This document shows positions 1-7,248 of a stretch of DNA of 21,464 bases, one piece after another. Both the position numbers and the translations under genes were made by a program. Each line of letters begins with the position of its first letter. The first letter of the stretch is position 1. This DNA is from a virus: the IMG/VR virus record IMGVR_UViG_3300044675_002427, positions 1-21,464 of that record. The stretch is one strand, 5' to 3'. The notes beneath the pieces were generated by a model that was not told the DNA's origin, searched no databases, and worked only from the letters and a program-made list of their open reading frames with translations.

Positions 1-1
1 T

Positions 2-43
2 GTTCAGTTTGGAGTAGGTGCCGACTTGGTATACTACGCCTAA
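2..43 (+). CDS. C-terminal end of an unknown protein (cut by window edge)
   Basis: Frame 2 from the window edge reads VQFGVGADLVYYA and then a TAA stop. Only 13 residues are present, so no function can be assigned. It is probably a late structural gene because the downstream genes are virion components. A hairpin with a T tract starts about 20 bases after the stop, which fits the end of a transcription unit. The coding frame is inferred only from being open to the edge and from its position before the hairpin. Confidence 0.45.
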   Translation, partial: VQFGVGADLVYYA

Positions 44-53
44 TCGCTGAAGG

Positions 54-392
54 ATGACGCAGGGGGAGGGCTTGGGTAAAACACCCTCGTCCTCCCTTTT
101 GTGTTTGAACTGTTCAAAGCAGTTGATAGGACAGCAGGCAAAATACTGCTGCGAGAAGTGCAAGCAATCGTGGAGGTATAAAACAAAAGGAGCAGTACGA
201 CCAAAAGATGTCTACCGAAAGCACAAGAAAGCGACTTGCGAAACGTGTGGATTTGTTCCTGTCCACGCTTGCCAGCTTGATGTCGACCATATAGACGGTA
301 ACCGCCACAACCACGAATTGAGCAACCTGCAAACACTATGCGCCAACTGTCACCGATTAAAAACTCACATTTCTAACGATTACAAAAAATAA
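54..392 (+). CDS. HNH endonuclease
   Basis: A 112-residue protein that probably cleaves DNA as a free-standing phage HNH nuclease. The N-terminal part carries a zinc-ribbon-like set (C17, C20, C32/C33, C36). The HNH core follows: C62xxC65, the DVDHIDGN block with D78 and H79, N91 in LSNLQTLC, and C96xxC99-H100. The length is normal for small phage HNH proteins. The start is uncertain. ATG 54 places the first 15 residues over a terminator-like hairpin, and TTG at 99 or 105 would begin right at the first zinc cysteines. It lies among virion genes, where such nucleases are often mobile insertions. A role in packaging is possible but less likely here because the terminase genes are far away on this map. 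Confidence 0.85.
   Translation: MTQGEGLGKTPSSSLLCLNCSKQLIGQQAKYCCEKCKQSWRYKTKGAVRPKDVYRKHKKATCETCGFVPVHACQLDVDHIDGNRHNHELSNLQTLCANCHRLKTHISNDYKK
62..100 (+). terminator. terminator-like hairpin after the first gene
   Basis: GGGAGG (64-69) pairs with CCTCCC (91-96). Inside it, GGGT (74-77) pairs with ACCC (83-86) around an AAAAC loop, and TTTT follows at 97-100. This is a plausible intrinsic terminator for the gene ending at 43. It overlaps the first 15 codons of the HNH reading frame when that frame is started at 54, so either the HNH gene starts later or the element is dual-purpose. Confidence 0.5.
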
Positions 393-398
393 AATAAA

Positions 399-953
399 AT
401 GGCTTGTTCATTAACACTTGGGCGCATTGAGCCCTGCAAAGACCAAGTAGGAGGACTGAATGCGGTCTACTTCATCAACTCCATCGACTTGGCACAAATT
501 TCCTACGACACCGCTGACACGGATGTCATTGACCAGTTGGCCACTACTGCCACGAGTGCCTACAAGTACGACTTGAAAGGTACCTCTAACTTCGAGCAGG
601 CCATCACTTCCAGCCGTGACAACGGCACGACCTTCTTCGAGCAGGTGTTGAACATCGTATTGAAGAAGCAAGATGCCGACACCCACAAAGAGGTGAAGTT
701 GCTCGCTTGGGCGAAGCCCGTGGTGATTGTCGAGGACAACAACGGCAACGCTTGGGTGATGGGCTTGGAACACGGTTCAGAAGTAACGGGAGGTTCTATC
801 GTAACTGGTTCTGCAATGGGAGACCTTACGGGCTACAACTTGACCTTGACTGGTCAAGAGCGTGTACCCGCAAACTTCCTGCTCGGAGCGGTGGCGAATA
901 ACCCGTTCGCTGGATTGCTTGGTACAAAACCTACAATCGTACTTGGGTCGTAA
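399..953 (+). CDS. putative tail tube (major tail) protein
   Basis: A 184-residue protein without signal peptide or membrane segment, starting at an ATG behind an A-rich leader. The N-terminal block MACSLTLGRIEPCKD-QVGGL and the later VTGGSIVTGSAMGDLTGYNL followed by LTGQE match my memory of an abundant Bacteroidota phage family. I take that family to be the tail tube subunit, which stacks in rings to form the tail shaft. The two early cysteines (C3, C13) are part of that pattern. An excellent intrinsic terminator follows 18 bases after the stop, as expected for a gene needed in many copies. It could instead be another abundant virion protein. The family match is recognition, and the tube role is inference. 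Confidence 0.62.
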   Translation: MACSLTLGRIEPCKDQVGGLNAVYFINSIDLAQISYDTADTDVIDQLATTATSAYKYDLKGTSNFEQAITSSRDNGTTFFEQVLNIVLKKQDADTHKEVKLLAWAKPVVIVEDNNGNAWVMGLEHGSEVTGGSIVTGSAMGDLTGYNLTLTGQERVPANFLLGAVANNPFAGLLGTKPTIVLGS

Positions 954-970
954 TTAGACCAACGGGACGT

Positions 971-1000
971 GAGAGGGGGCTTCGGCCCCCTTTCTTTTTT
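971..1000 (+). terminator. strong rho-independent terminator
   Basis: GAGAGGGGGC (971-980) pairs over ten positions, with one G-T wobble, with GCCCCCTTTC (985-994). The loop is TTCG, an exceptionally stable tetraloop, and six T follow at 995-1000. It sits between the tail-tube-like gene and the next + strand gene, with no room for a full promoter before the next start at 1032, so downstream expression probably depends on read-through. Confidence 0.93.
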
Positions 1001-1031
1001 CACACAAGTCCCACTCTTGGGTTATATAGGT

Positions 1032-1439
1032 ATGACTTTCGTATCATATAAAGCCCAGAACACTATCACTCTGCCCGTGCGTGACTGGCAAGTAGGGGTT
1101 GACACCCTCGCTGGGTACAATACAACGTGGCGTGTGCAGATGGTTCTCTACTCTAAAGACGGACGCACGGACACCATCTACAACGTGACCTCCCCTACCT
1201 TTGACGCAGACACTCGTGAGTTCACTTTCACTTACAATACCACGCCACTCGATGCCGAGGTAGTGTATATGATTCGCCTCACGGAGCAGACCTTCAACGT
1301 GGCTTGGACAAACACCAAGATACTCGCATTCGACCGCCTGCTGATGCTTCCGAGTGGTCAAACAACAAGCACCTATCAACCCGTCCTCCCGACAGTAGAG
1401 GAGACAATGAACAATCAGTTCAAGATTTATGGAGAATAA
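1032..1439 (+). CDS. unknown virion-region protein
   Basis: A 135-residue protein with a repeated beta-strand look (alternating hydrophobic and polar residues) and no cysteine or membrane segment. ATG 1032 is preferred over the open frame reaching back to 969, because the upstream part would translate the terminator hairpin. The leader GGTTATATA lies just before the ATG. The stop overlaps the start of the portal gene by 11 bases, so the two are likely translated together. I do not recognise the family. Position suggests a neck, tail or head decoration component. Confidence 0.72.
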   Translation: MTFVSYKAQNTITLPVRDWQVGVDTLAGYNTTWRVQMVLYSKDGRTDTIYNVTSPTFDADTREFTFTYNTTPLDAEVVYMIRLTEQTFNVAWTNTKILAFDRLLMLPSGQTTSTYQPVLPTVEETMNNQFKIYGE

Positions 1440-3435
1440 CATTCGCCTCGTTCAGTTCGAGTCCTACGTTGCACCTGCAATCGTGGAGAATCCCCGCCTT
1501 GATTGGGTGGAATATGGGGATGACAACAACTACTACCAATACCTTATTGACCGCAGAAACGGCTCCGCCACGAATAACGCCGTCATAACGGGTATCGTGG
1601 ATATGATTTACGGAAAGGGGCTTGACGCTACCGATTCGGCTACCAACCCGTCCGCATTCCTTGAGTTCCGCAGATTGATTTCGGAGGAGTGCGCCTACCG
1701 CTTTGCGAATGACGTCTACTGGCTGGGCAACGGAGCGTTGCAGGTGTTGTGGAACGCTGACAAATCAGCAATCGCAGAGGTGACGCATATGCCAGTGCAG
1801 ACATTGCGAGCCGAGAAGTGCGACCAAGATGGAACCATCAAGGCGTACTACTACGCTTGGGACTGGACGAAGGTTCGGAACCGCTCTGGAGTGCAGCGCA
1901 TCGCCGCCTTTGAGGAGTCCAACGAGAAGCGTGAAATCTTTTACTACCGCCCCTATTCGGCAGGTTCGTACTACTACTCACCCCCTCGCTACTTGGCGGC
2001 TTTGCCGTATGCGGAGTTGGAGGAGGAGATTGCGAACTACCACATCAATAACATCAAGAACGGACTCGCTCCGTCAATGATAATCAACTTCAATAACGGC
2101 ATCCCACCGCAGGAGGAGCAAGACAATATCAACTCTACCATCGCCCAGAAGTGGCAGGGAAGCACCAACGCAGGTCGTTGGATTCTTGCTTTCAATGACG
2201 ATAGTACAAAGGCGGCTACGATCGAGCCAGTCACCCTGTCGGATGCCCACTTGCAATATGAGTTCCTTTCTTCAGAGTCCGCTCAAAAGGTTCTTGTAGG
2301 CCACCGCATCACGTCTCCGATGCTCTTTGGTATTAAGGAGAACACGGGGCTTGGAAGCAATGCGGACGAAATCAAGAACGCTTACTTGCTTCTGGATAAT
2401 ACGGTGATTCGCCCTATTCAGATGGGCATCTTAAAGGCCTTTGACGAGCTGCTTGCGGTGAACAATGTCGCTTTGAATTTGTACTTCAAGCCGCTCTCTC
2501 CGATGGAGTTCAACGACATCAAGGTCACGGACTCCACAACAGTCGAGGAAGAAACGGGAGTGAAGGAAGCCGACCAAGTGACTACGGAAGTGGTATCTAC
2601 CGTGAACGAGGAAATCGCACAGAAGGAGGCATCGTACAACGGAGCGCAGATTGCGTCCTCTCTTGACATTATGCGAGCCGTACAGGAGGGCGTTCTTACG
2701 CAAGACCAGGCCATCACCTTCCTTGTGCAGATGTTGCAATTTGAGCCGTCTGTTGCGAAGGCGTTATTCGCAGGGAACTCCTCTGCGGTCATCACCCAGA
2801 TGAAGTCGCAAAAAAAGCTTGAAGCATCAGCCCCTGCCTCCGAGGAGTTGGTGCGTGAATTGACCTCGCTTGGAGAAGACGAGGATTTGGAGGAGTGGGA
2901 ACTGGTCGGTGACGAGCAGCTTTCAGAGCAAGATATAGTAAAGATGCGGGAGGTGAACTTCGCCTCCACAGGAAGCGCATTCCCGAACGCCAAGAGCGCA
3001 CAAGACGGCGTGACGAAGGAAGGGTTCAAGTATAAAGTTCGGTACGCTTATTCGGGCGAAAAAACGGGTGAGCGGGCTTTCTGCCGATTGATGCTACAAG
3101 CCAACAAAATCTACCGCATCGAGGACATAAATGCAATGAGCGAAAAGGTCGTCAACAAGGGATTCGGTGAGGGCGGTTCAGACACCTACGACATCCTGTT
3201 CTATAAAGGCGGCCCGAACTGCAAACACTTCTGGATGCGGAAGACCTATCTCTCAAGAGCGAAGGGAGCAGCACCCGACCCCAAGAACCCACGTTCCGAG
3301 GTAAGCGTGAACGACCTCCGCAAGTTGGGAGTGAAGTTACCCGTGAATGATTCGTTAGTCGCCAAACCGCCTATCTCGCAGGACTATCGGGGCTACACCC
3401 CAGAGTATGCAAAAAAGATAGGTATCCCCAAATAA
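1429..3435 (+). CDS. portal protein with extra C-terminal domain
   Basis: A 668-residue protein. Residues about 1-370 look like a phage portal, the dodecameric ring at the capsid vertex through which DNA is packaged. Visible features are the N-terminal region, the ANDVYWLGNGALQVLWN strand block near 93-109, and the long helical stem region with ITSPMLFGIKENTGLGSNAD (294-313). Residues about 375-470 are helical and Q/E-rich, then comes an acidic linker (482-500). Residues about 530-610 form a distinct domain with GERAFCRLM, YRIEDINAMS and GGPNCKHFWMRKTY, where C598, H600 and nearby residues could bind metal. Ordinary portals of this type end at about 450-500 residues. The start at ATG 1429 overlaps the previous stop. 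The portal call is family recognition; the C-terminal domain's role is unknown. Confidence 0.82.
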   Translation: MENNIRLVQFESYVAPAIVENPRLDWVEYGDDNNYYQYLIDRRNGSATNNAVITGIVDMIYGKGLDATDSATNPSAFLEFRRLISEECAYRFANDVYWLGNGALQVLWNADKSAIAEVTHMPVQTLRAEKCDQDGTIKAYYYAWDWTKVRNRSGVQRIAAFEESNEKREIFYYRPYSAGSYYYSPPRYLAALPYAELEEEIANYHINNIKNGLAPSMIINFNNGIPPQEEQDNINSTIAQKWQGSTNAGRWILAFNDDSTKAATIEPVTLSDAHLQYEFLSSESAQKVLVGHRITSPMLFGIKENTGLGSNADEIKNAYLLLDNTVIRPIQMGILKAFDELLAVNNVALNLYFKPLSPMEFNDIKVTDSTTVEEETGVKEADQVTTEVVSTVNEEIAQKEASYNGAQIASSLDIMRAVQEGVLTQDQAITFLVQMLQFEPSVAKALFAGNSSAVITQMKSQKKLEASAPASEELVRELTSLGEDEDLEEWELVGDEQLSEQDIVKMREVNFASTGSAFPNAKSAQDGVTKEGFKYKVRYAYSGEKTGERAFCRLMLQANKIYRIEDINAMSEKVVNKGFGEGGSDTYDILFYKGGPNCKHFWMRKTYLSRAKGAAPDPKNPRSEVSVNDLRKLGVKLPVNDSLVAKPPISQDYRGYTPEYAKKIGIPK

Positions 3436-3447
3436 GGTTATATAACT

Positions 3448-3945
3448 ATGTATCCCCTCTTTATCTCCCCCGATGACCTCGTCAAGCGCACCGCCATCAA
3501 CGGCAATGTCGACCGTGACCAGATGGTGCAGTTCATCAAGATAGCCCAAGACATTCACGTTCAAGCACTTCTTGGTACGGCCTTGTACAACGCCTTGAAG
3601 AACGACGTCTTAAACGATACGTTGACAGGCAACTACGAAACCTTGATGACCGACTACGTGCAGGACGTCTTGGTGCATTACGCAATGGTTGAGATACTTC
3701 CTTTCCTTGCTTACAAGGTGAGCAACGGTGGTGTGTTCCGAAAGCAATCAGAGAACTCGGAAGGCATCGATAAGAGTGAATTGGAATACTTGATTCAGAA
3801 GGAGCGAGATACGGCTGAACACTACGGAAGACGCTTGGTATCGTACTTGACTTTCTACGGATCGCTTACCCCAGAGTATTATGAGAACCAAAACGGACAA
3901 ATGTATCCCACCGATGGTCAATCGTTCCACGGCTGGTACCTATAA
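3448..3945 (+). CDS. head-tail connector / head completion protein
   Basis: A 165-residue, mostly helical protein directly after the portal, with the leader GGTTATATA before its ATG. The N-terminal pattern LFISPDDLVKRTAINGNVD, followed by an AQDIHVQALLGTALYNAL helix and a C-terminal YGRRLVSYL helix, matches a Bacteroidota phage family that I associate with gp6-type adaptors. Such adaptors sit under the portal after DNA packaging and form the tail-docking ring. The position after the portal supports this. The adaptor role is inferred from fold pattern and context rather than a proven homolog. Confidence 0.68.
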   Translation: MYPLFISPDDLVKRTAINGNVDRDQMVQFIKIAQDIHVQALLGTALYNALKNDVLNDTLTGNYETLMTDYVQDVLVHYAMVEILPFLAYKVSNGGVFRKQSENSEGIDKSELEYLIQKERDTAEHYGRRLVSYLTFYGSLTPEYYENQNGQMYPTDGQSFHGWYL

Positions 3946-3995
3946 AGTGAAGCCAGAGAACGAAGTGAAGTTGATAAATTTCTTAAAAGAGCAAA

Positions 3996-4208
3996 ATGGC
4001 AAATAGCATCGGGTGGGGTAATATCTACTGCTCCTCTTATTGGGGAGACGAAGATTACAATACGAGGGCAATAGGTGACGTACCTACTTGCTTTGGTAAC
4101 GCATATATTTATGCGGATGCGTATGTTGCTCGTGTAGCCGCCGATAGCGGAACCACCGAAGGGTACGAGTGTTTGGTAAATGCAATTGACGCCTTAAATT
4201 TTAACTGA
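3996..4208 (+). CDS. small conserved virion-region protein
   Basis: A 70-residue protein starting MANSIGWGNIYCSSYWGDE, a beginning I recall from many Bacteroidota phages. It is rich in aromatic residues and glycine, has C12, C32 and C59, and no membrane segment. Its stop overlaps the ATG of the tail fibre gene (TGATG), which implies coupled translation and perhaps assembly with the fibre. Function is unknown. A minor virion part is the best guess. Confidence 0.72.
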   Translation: MANSIGWGNIYCSSYWGDEDYNTRAIGDVPTCFGNAYIYADAYVARVAADSGTTEGYECLVNAIDALNFN

Positions 4209-5968
4209 TGAGTTCATTTTACGACGATGCCAGTTTGGTAGTAATTCCAAGCGGCTATAAGACAAGCAAGGTATATGCCGAGAAACCAACCGACGGAAGC
4301 GGTGATTTAGCCTTCACCCGCACTGGCGATACGGCTACCCGTGTAAATTCTGCGGGGATTATTGAAAAGGTGCGGACAAATATTGTACTGCAAAGTGAAA
4401 CATTTGCAACTACTTGGGCACCTACTTCAGCATCGGTATCCTCGAATGTTACAACTGCCCCGAATGGCGCATTAACTGCTGACAAACTTATAGCATCTGT
4501 AAGCGCAGTTACGCAACACAGATTAGACCAAACTACTACGAGCGCAATTGGCACTAATGTATTTTCCGTTTACGCCAAGAAGGCAGAATTAAGCTTCATT
4601 CAACTACGTGTAGGAAGCTCTGGTGCCTATTTCAATTTAGATAATGGTACAACCTCCGATTTGGTTGGCGTTACTTCTGCAATTCAAGACGCTGGTAACG
4701 GCTGGTATCGTTGTATAATCACTTGCGTTAGTGTTGCTGCAAATGAAATAGTACGCATAAATTTAGCAAGTGCAATAGGTGTTAATAGTTTTGCAGGAAA
4801 CGGAACCAGTGGAGCCTTTATTTGGGGTGCACAGTTTGAAGTTTCTGATTTCGGACCAACAGCCTACATCCCCACCACCACAGCAGCGGTATCGATAGGG
4901 CCAACGGCTAATACTGCCCGCCTTGACTATTTAGGTAGCACTTGCCCCCGCTTGATTTTGGAAGGTCAGCGGACGAACTTGGTAACGTTCAGCGAGCAGC
5001 TGAATAATGCGGCTTGGACAAAAGACAGAGTAACGGTAACGGCTAACGTAACTACCGCCCCCGATGGTACGGTAAGTGCGGAAAAGGTAGTAGATACTTT
5101 GCAGGGCAATAACGCATACCGTATTTACAATGGTGCTACTCTTTCAGCAATCTCGTATAGCGCAAGCTTTTACGTTAAGGCAGCAGAGTACAGCTGGGTT
5201 TACATTCGCATAGGAAACAGCTTGCGAGTTTGGTTTAACGTAACTACTGGAGTAGTAGGTGGTGCGGATAGTGGGATGGCTGGTAGAATTGAAAACGCAG
5301 GGAATGGCTGGTACCGATGCACCGCAATTATCACAACCGCAACAGCTGGAGGCGGCTTTGCTTTGCTTGGCCTAACAAATGCTAACAACGTAGAAACCTA
5401 CACGCCAACCACTGGAGGTCAGGGCGTTTTTGTATGGGGCGCACAACTTGAAGCTGGAGCCTACGCAACATCCTACATACCAACCCTTGCAGCATCCGCA
5501 ACACGCTCGGTTGACGACGCAACAAAAACGGGCATTACTTCGCTTATTGGCCAGACTGAAGGCACTTTGTTTTTGGATTTTGAAGGTGGTGCAAACGATT
5601 CCGCTAACCACTTTTTAGGACTTTCCGACGGCACAACTGGCAACCGTATTGTAATTGTACGTTCAAGCTCTAACACTTTGTACGCACAAATTCGTGTTGG
5701 TGGTGTTGAGCAGGCTTTCATCCAGACGGCTACACTTACTGCTAACACTCGCTATAAGTGCGCTATTGCATACAAAGCAAACGACATTGCGTTTTATGTT
5801 AACGGGGCGTTGGTAGGTACTGACACCTCCGCAACTATTCCAGCAACAAGCGTTTTTGCAACCAATACTGGAGTAAGCTCAAGCTTTTTTGAACGGGCGA
5901 TTAATCAAACTCTTGTTTTTAAGACACGCCTAACAAACGCCGAACTCGCAACACTTACCACCCTTTAA
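4208..5968 (+). CDS. tail fibre with duplicated sugar-binding-like domains
   Basis: A 586-residue protein, rich in T, S, A, G and V, with beta-strand character throughout. The N-terminal part (about 1-55, YDDASLVVIPSGYK, then TRTGDTATRVNSAG) resembles the attachment region of many environmental phage fibres. Two related copies follow, about 56-226 and 255-426. They share RTN-I/L-V at the start, VTTAP-N/D-G in the middle, AGNGWYRC, WGAQ-F/L-E and a closing Y-IPT. This layout is like a carbohydrate-binding jelly roll. The last part, about 440-586, resembles a LamG/concanavalin domain (GTLFLDFEGG, then IAFYVNGALVG). It probably recognises host surface glycan. The start overlaps the stop of the preceding small gene. 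No enzymatic motif is seen. Confidence 0.8.
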   Translation: MSSFYDDASLVVIPSGYKTSKVYAEKPTDGSGDLAFTRTGDTATRVNSAGIIEKVRTNIVLQSETFATTWAPTSASVSSNVTTAPNGALTADKLIASVSAVTQHRLDQTTTSAIGTNVFSVYAKKAELSFIQLRVGSSGAYFNLDNGTTSDLVGVTSAIQDAGNGWYRCIITCVSVAANEIVRINLASAIGVNSFAGNGTSGAFIWGAQFEVSDFGPTAYIPTTTAAVSIGPTANTARLDYLGSTCPRLILEGQRTNLVTFSEQLNNAAWTKDRVTVTANVTTAPDGTVSAEKVVDTLQGNNAYRIYNGATLSAISYSASFYVKAAEYSWVYIRIGNSLRVWFNVTTGVVGGADSGMAGRIENAGNGWYRCTAIITTATAGGGFALLGLTNANNVETYTPTTGGQGVFVWGAQLEAGAYATSYIPTLAASATRSVDDATKTGITSLIGQTEGTLFLDFEGGANDSANHFLGLSDGTTGNRIVIVRSSSNTLYAQIRVGGVEQAFIQTATLTANTRYKCAIAYKANDIAFYVNGALVGTDTSATIPATSVFATNTGVSSSFFERAINQTLVFKTRLTNAELATLTTL

Positions 5969-5969
5969 G

Positions 5970-6353
5970 ATGCAACACTTTAGGAAATACGCCTTTGCTG
6001 ACTGGGCAACATCCAAAGCAGCAATACAAAAAGAAGTAACAACACCAGAAGGTACAGAGCTTATCTGGAATCAAGACCTCGTTGCTTGCGTAGTGGAAAT
6101 TGGCCACCTATGTACGCAATGGGGAACCGATTCCGAGGGCTTGCAAGTATGCGAAGCAACAGACCCACTCTACGCCGTTGACATCGTATGGCAGGATACG
6201 GCTCTTGCTGCTTACGATGCAGCGTTGGTATGGCCTAATCCCTGCGGTGTAAACTCTTTTGGCTATACGTTGGACACCGAATACGCCCAAGCGTTTTGCG
6301 TGGCGAATCCAGAAGCAGCATACTGTCAACCTCCAACACCGATTGAACAATGA
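5970..6353 (+). CDS. unknown protein paired with the tail fibre
   Basis: A 127-residue protein, acidic and rich in tryptophan and cysteine (for example C40, C48, C60 and three cysteines near the end). It starts one base after the fibre stop and ends in a TGA that overlaps the next ATG. There is no signal peptide or membrane segment. Genes in this position are often fibre chaperones or small baseplate parts, but I do not recognise the family, and the role is inferred only from adjacency. Confidence 0.7.
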   Translation: MQHFRKYAFADWATSKAAIQKEVTTPEGTELIWNQDLVACVVEIGHLCTQWGTDSEGLQVCEATDPLYAVDIVWQDTALAAYDAALVWPNPCGVNSFGYTLDTEYAQAFCVANPEAAYCQPPTPIEQ

Positions 6354-6511
6354 AAGCAGATAGCTCAAGTGCCGTAGCGACCTCTTGGAGTTTAGCGGTA
6401 GGTGGATTAACGATTGCGGAGGTGCATCAGATTGCGGGGATGGTAGTAATGCTGACCTCGTTTATCTACACCTTGTGGCGTTGGAATAGAGATATCAAGA
6501 ATGATCGATAG
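6350..6511 (+). CDS. small membrane protein, holin candidate
   Basis: A 53-residue protein (MKADSSSAVATSWSLAVGGL at the start) with one or two hydrophobic stretches, about 12-23 and 28-43, and a charged tail WRWNRDIKNDR. The start ATG overlaps the previous stop and the last codons overlap the next ATG. Its size, topology and position two genes before the endolysin fit a holin, which would open the inner membrane at lysis. Holins have no common sequence motif, so the call rests on context. Confidence 0.62.
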   Translation: MKADSSSAVATSWSLAVGGLTIAEVHQIAGMVVMLTSFIYTLWRWNRDIKNDR

Positions 6512-6674
6512 AATTTTCCGAAGCCCAAAGACCACGACCATCGGACTTATTCTGATGGCTCTGGGTATGATTCTCGTGTGGTTCGAGAAAGCAACACTCG
6601 CCGAGTACAGTGCCTTCTTGATGGGCGGCTTCGCTTTGATGATGAGCAAGGACGGAGAGAAGAAGGTTAAATAG
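6501..6674 (+). CDS. small two-segment membrane protein, holin or antiholin candidate
   Basis: A 57-residue protein with a basic N-terminus (MIDRIFRSPKTTT), a hydrophobic segment about 14-27, a short polar turn, a second segment about 36-48, and a charged end (KDGEKKVK). It overlaps the preceding membrane-protein gene by 11 bases. Two consecutive small membrane proteins before the endolysin suggest a holin/antiholin pair, though which is which cannot be told from sequence. Confidence 0.62.
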   Translation: MIDRIFRSPKTTTIGLILMALGMILVWFEKATLAEYSAFLMGGFALMMSKDGEKKVK

Positions 6675-6746
6675 TCCATAAGGGCAATAAAGCGCACTTA
6701 AAGGCGCATAAACCCATCACGAGGCGCATTTTATGACCCATTATCT

Positions 6747-7163
6747 ATGACAAAGAACTTCACCATCAAGGAACTGTGCGTCACCAAAACGGGGATACAC
6801 AACGAACCAAACGCCGAGCAGAAGGAAGCCTTGCGTTTACTGGCGGTAAACATTTTGCAACCTGCTCGTGATGCGCTTGGCCCAATCAAGGTGACCTCTG
6901 GGTTCCGCAATGCAAAGGTGAATGCCGCCATCGGAGGGAGCAGAACCAGTCAGCATATGAAAGGAGAAGCAGCTGACCTGCAATGCGAGGACAACGCTGC
7001 CCTGTTCAACTTCATCAAGACGCTGGAGTTCGATCAGCTCATCTGGGAGTTTGGTGATAAGGAGCAACCCGACTGGGTTCACGTATCGTATGCAAGCAAG
7101 AATCGGAAAGAAGTATTAAAAGCAACCAAGAAAAATGGAGTCACCAAATACGTCAAATTTTAA
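6747..7163 (+). CDS. endolysin, M15-family peptidase
   Basis: A 138-residue protein of the D-Ala-D-Ala carboxypeptidase / L-Ala-D-Glu endopeptidase type, which cuts peptidoglycan cross-links at lysis. Motifs seen are VTSGFRN (49-55), the zinc-binding SxHxxGxAxD box as SQHMKGEAAD with H70 and D77, and WVHVSY with H112 as the third ligand. The length is that of a single catalytic domain, with no separate wall-binding domain and no signal peptide, so export must depend on a holin. It follows two small membrane proteins and precedes a spanin-like lipoprotein, a complete lysis cassette. The start at ATG 6747 follows a 72-base gap that contains three GCGCA-type repeats. Confidence 0.92.
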   Translation: MTKNFTIKELCVTKTGIHNEPNAEQKEALRLLAVNILQPARDALGPIKVTSGFRNAKVNAAIGGSRTSQHMKGEAADLQCEDNAALFNFIKTLEFDQLIWEFGDKEQPDWVHVSYASKNRKEVLKATKKNGVTKYVKF

Positions 7164-7248
7164 CGACTGGCTGAATGAACTCGAAGAAGTACCCACACCC
7201 CCTGCTTGCTCTATTGATAATCCTTCTTGCGAGTCTTGCTCTGGGTAG
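7135..7248 (+). CDS. tiny cysteine-rich ORF overlapping endolysin and spanin
   Basis: A 37-residue ORF beginning MESPNTSNFNDWLNELEEVP and continuing TPPACSIDNPSCESCSG. It overlaps the last 29 bases of the endolysin gene and the first 74 bases of the spanin gene, each in a different frame. The amino-acid pattern (an acidic helix, then PPAC, then SCESC) looks like a real protein and resembles short conserved proteins I recall from other phages of this group. No function is known. It could still be chance open frame. Confidence 0.45.
   Translation: MESPNTSNFNDWLNELEEVPTPPACSIDNPSCESCSG

Noticed and set aside
2418-3029. 203-residue minus-strand ORF opposite the portal
   Set aside because: Low-complexity serine/threonine composition typical of antisense to a coding frame; the plus-strand portal explains the region and no other minus-strand gene is supported.
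6675-6746. GCGCA-type short repeats before the endolysin gene
   Set aside because: Three short imperfect copies (GCGCAC, GGCGCAT twice) in 72 bases; too short to support a specific feature.
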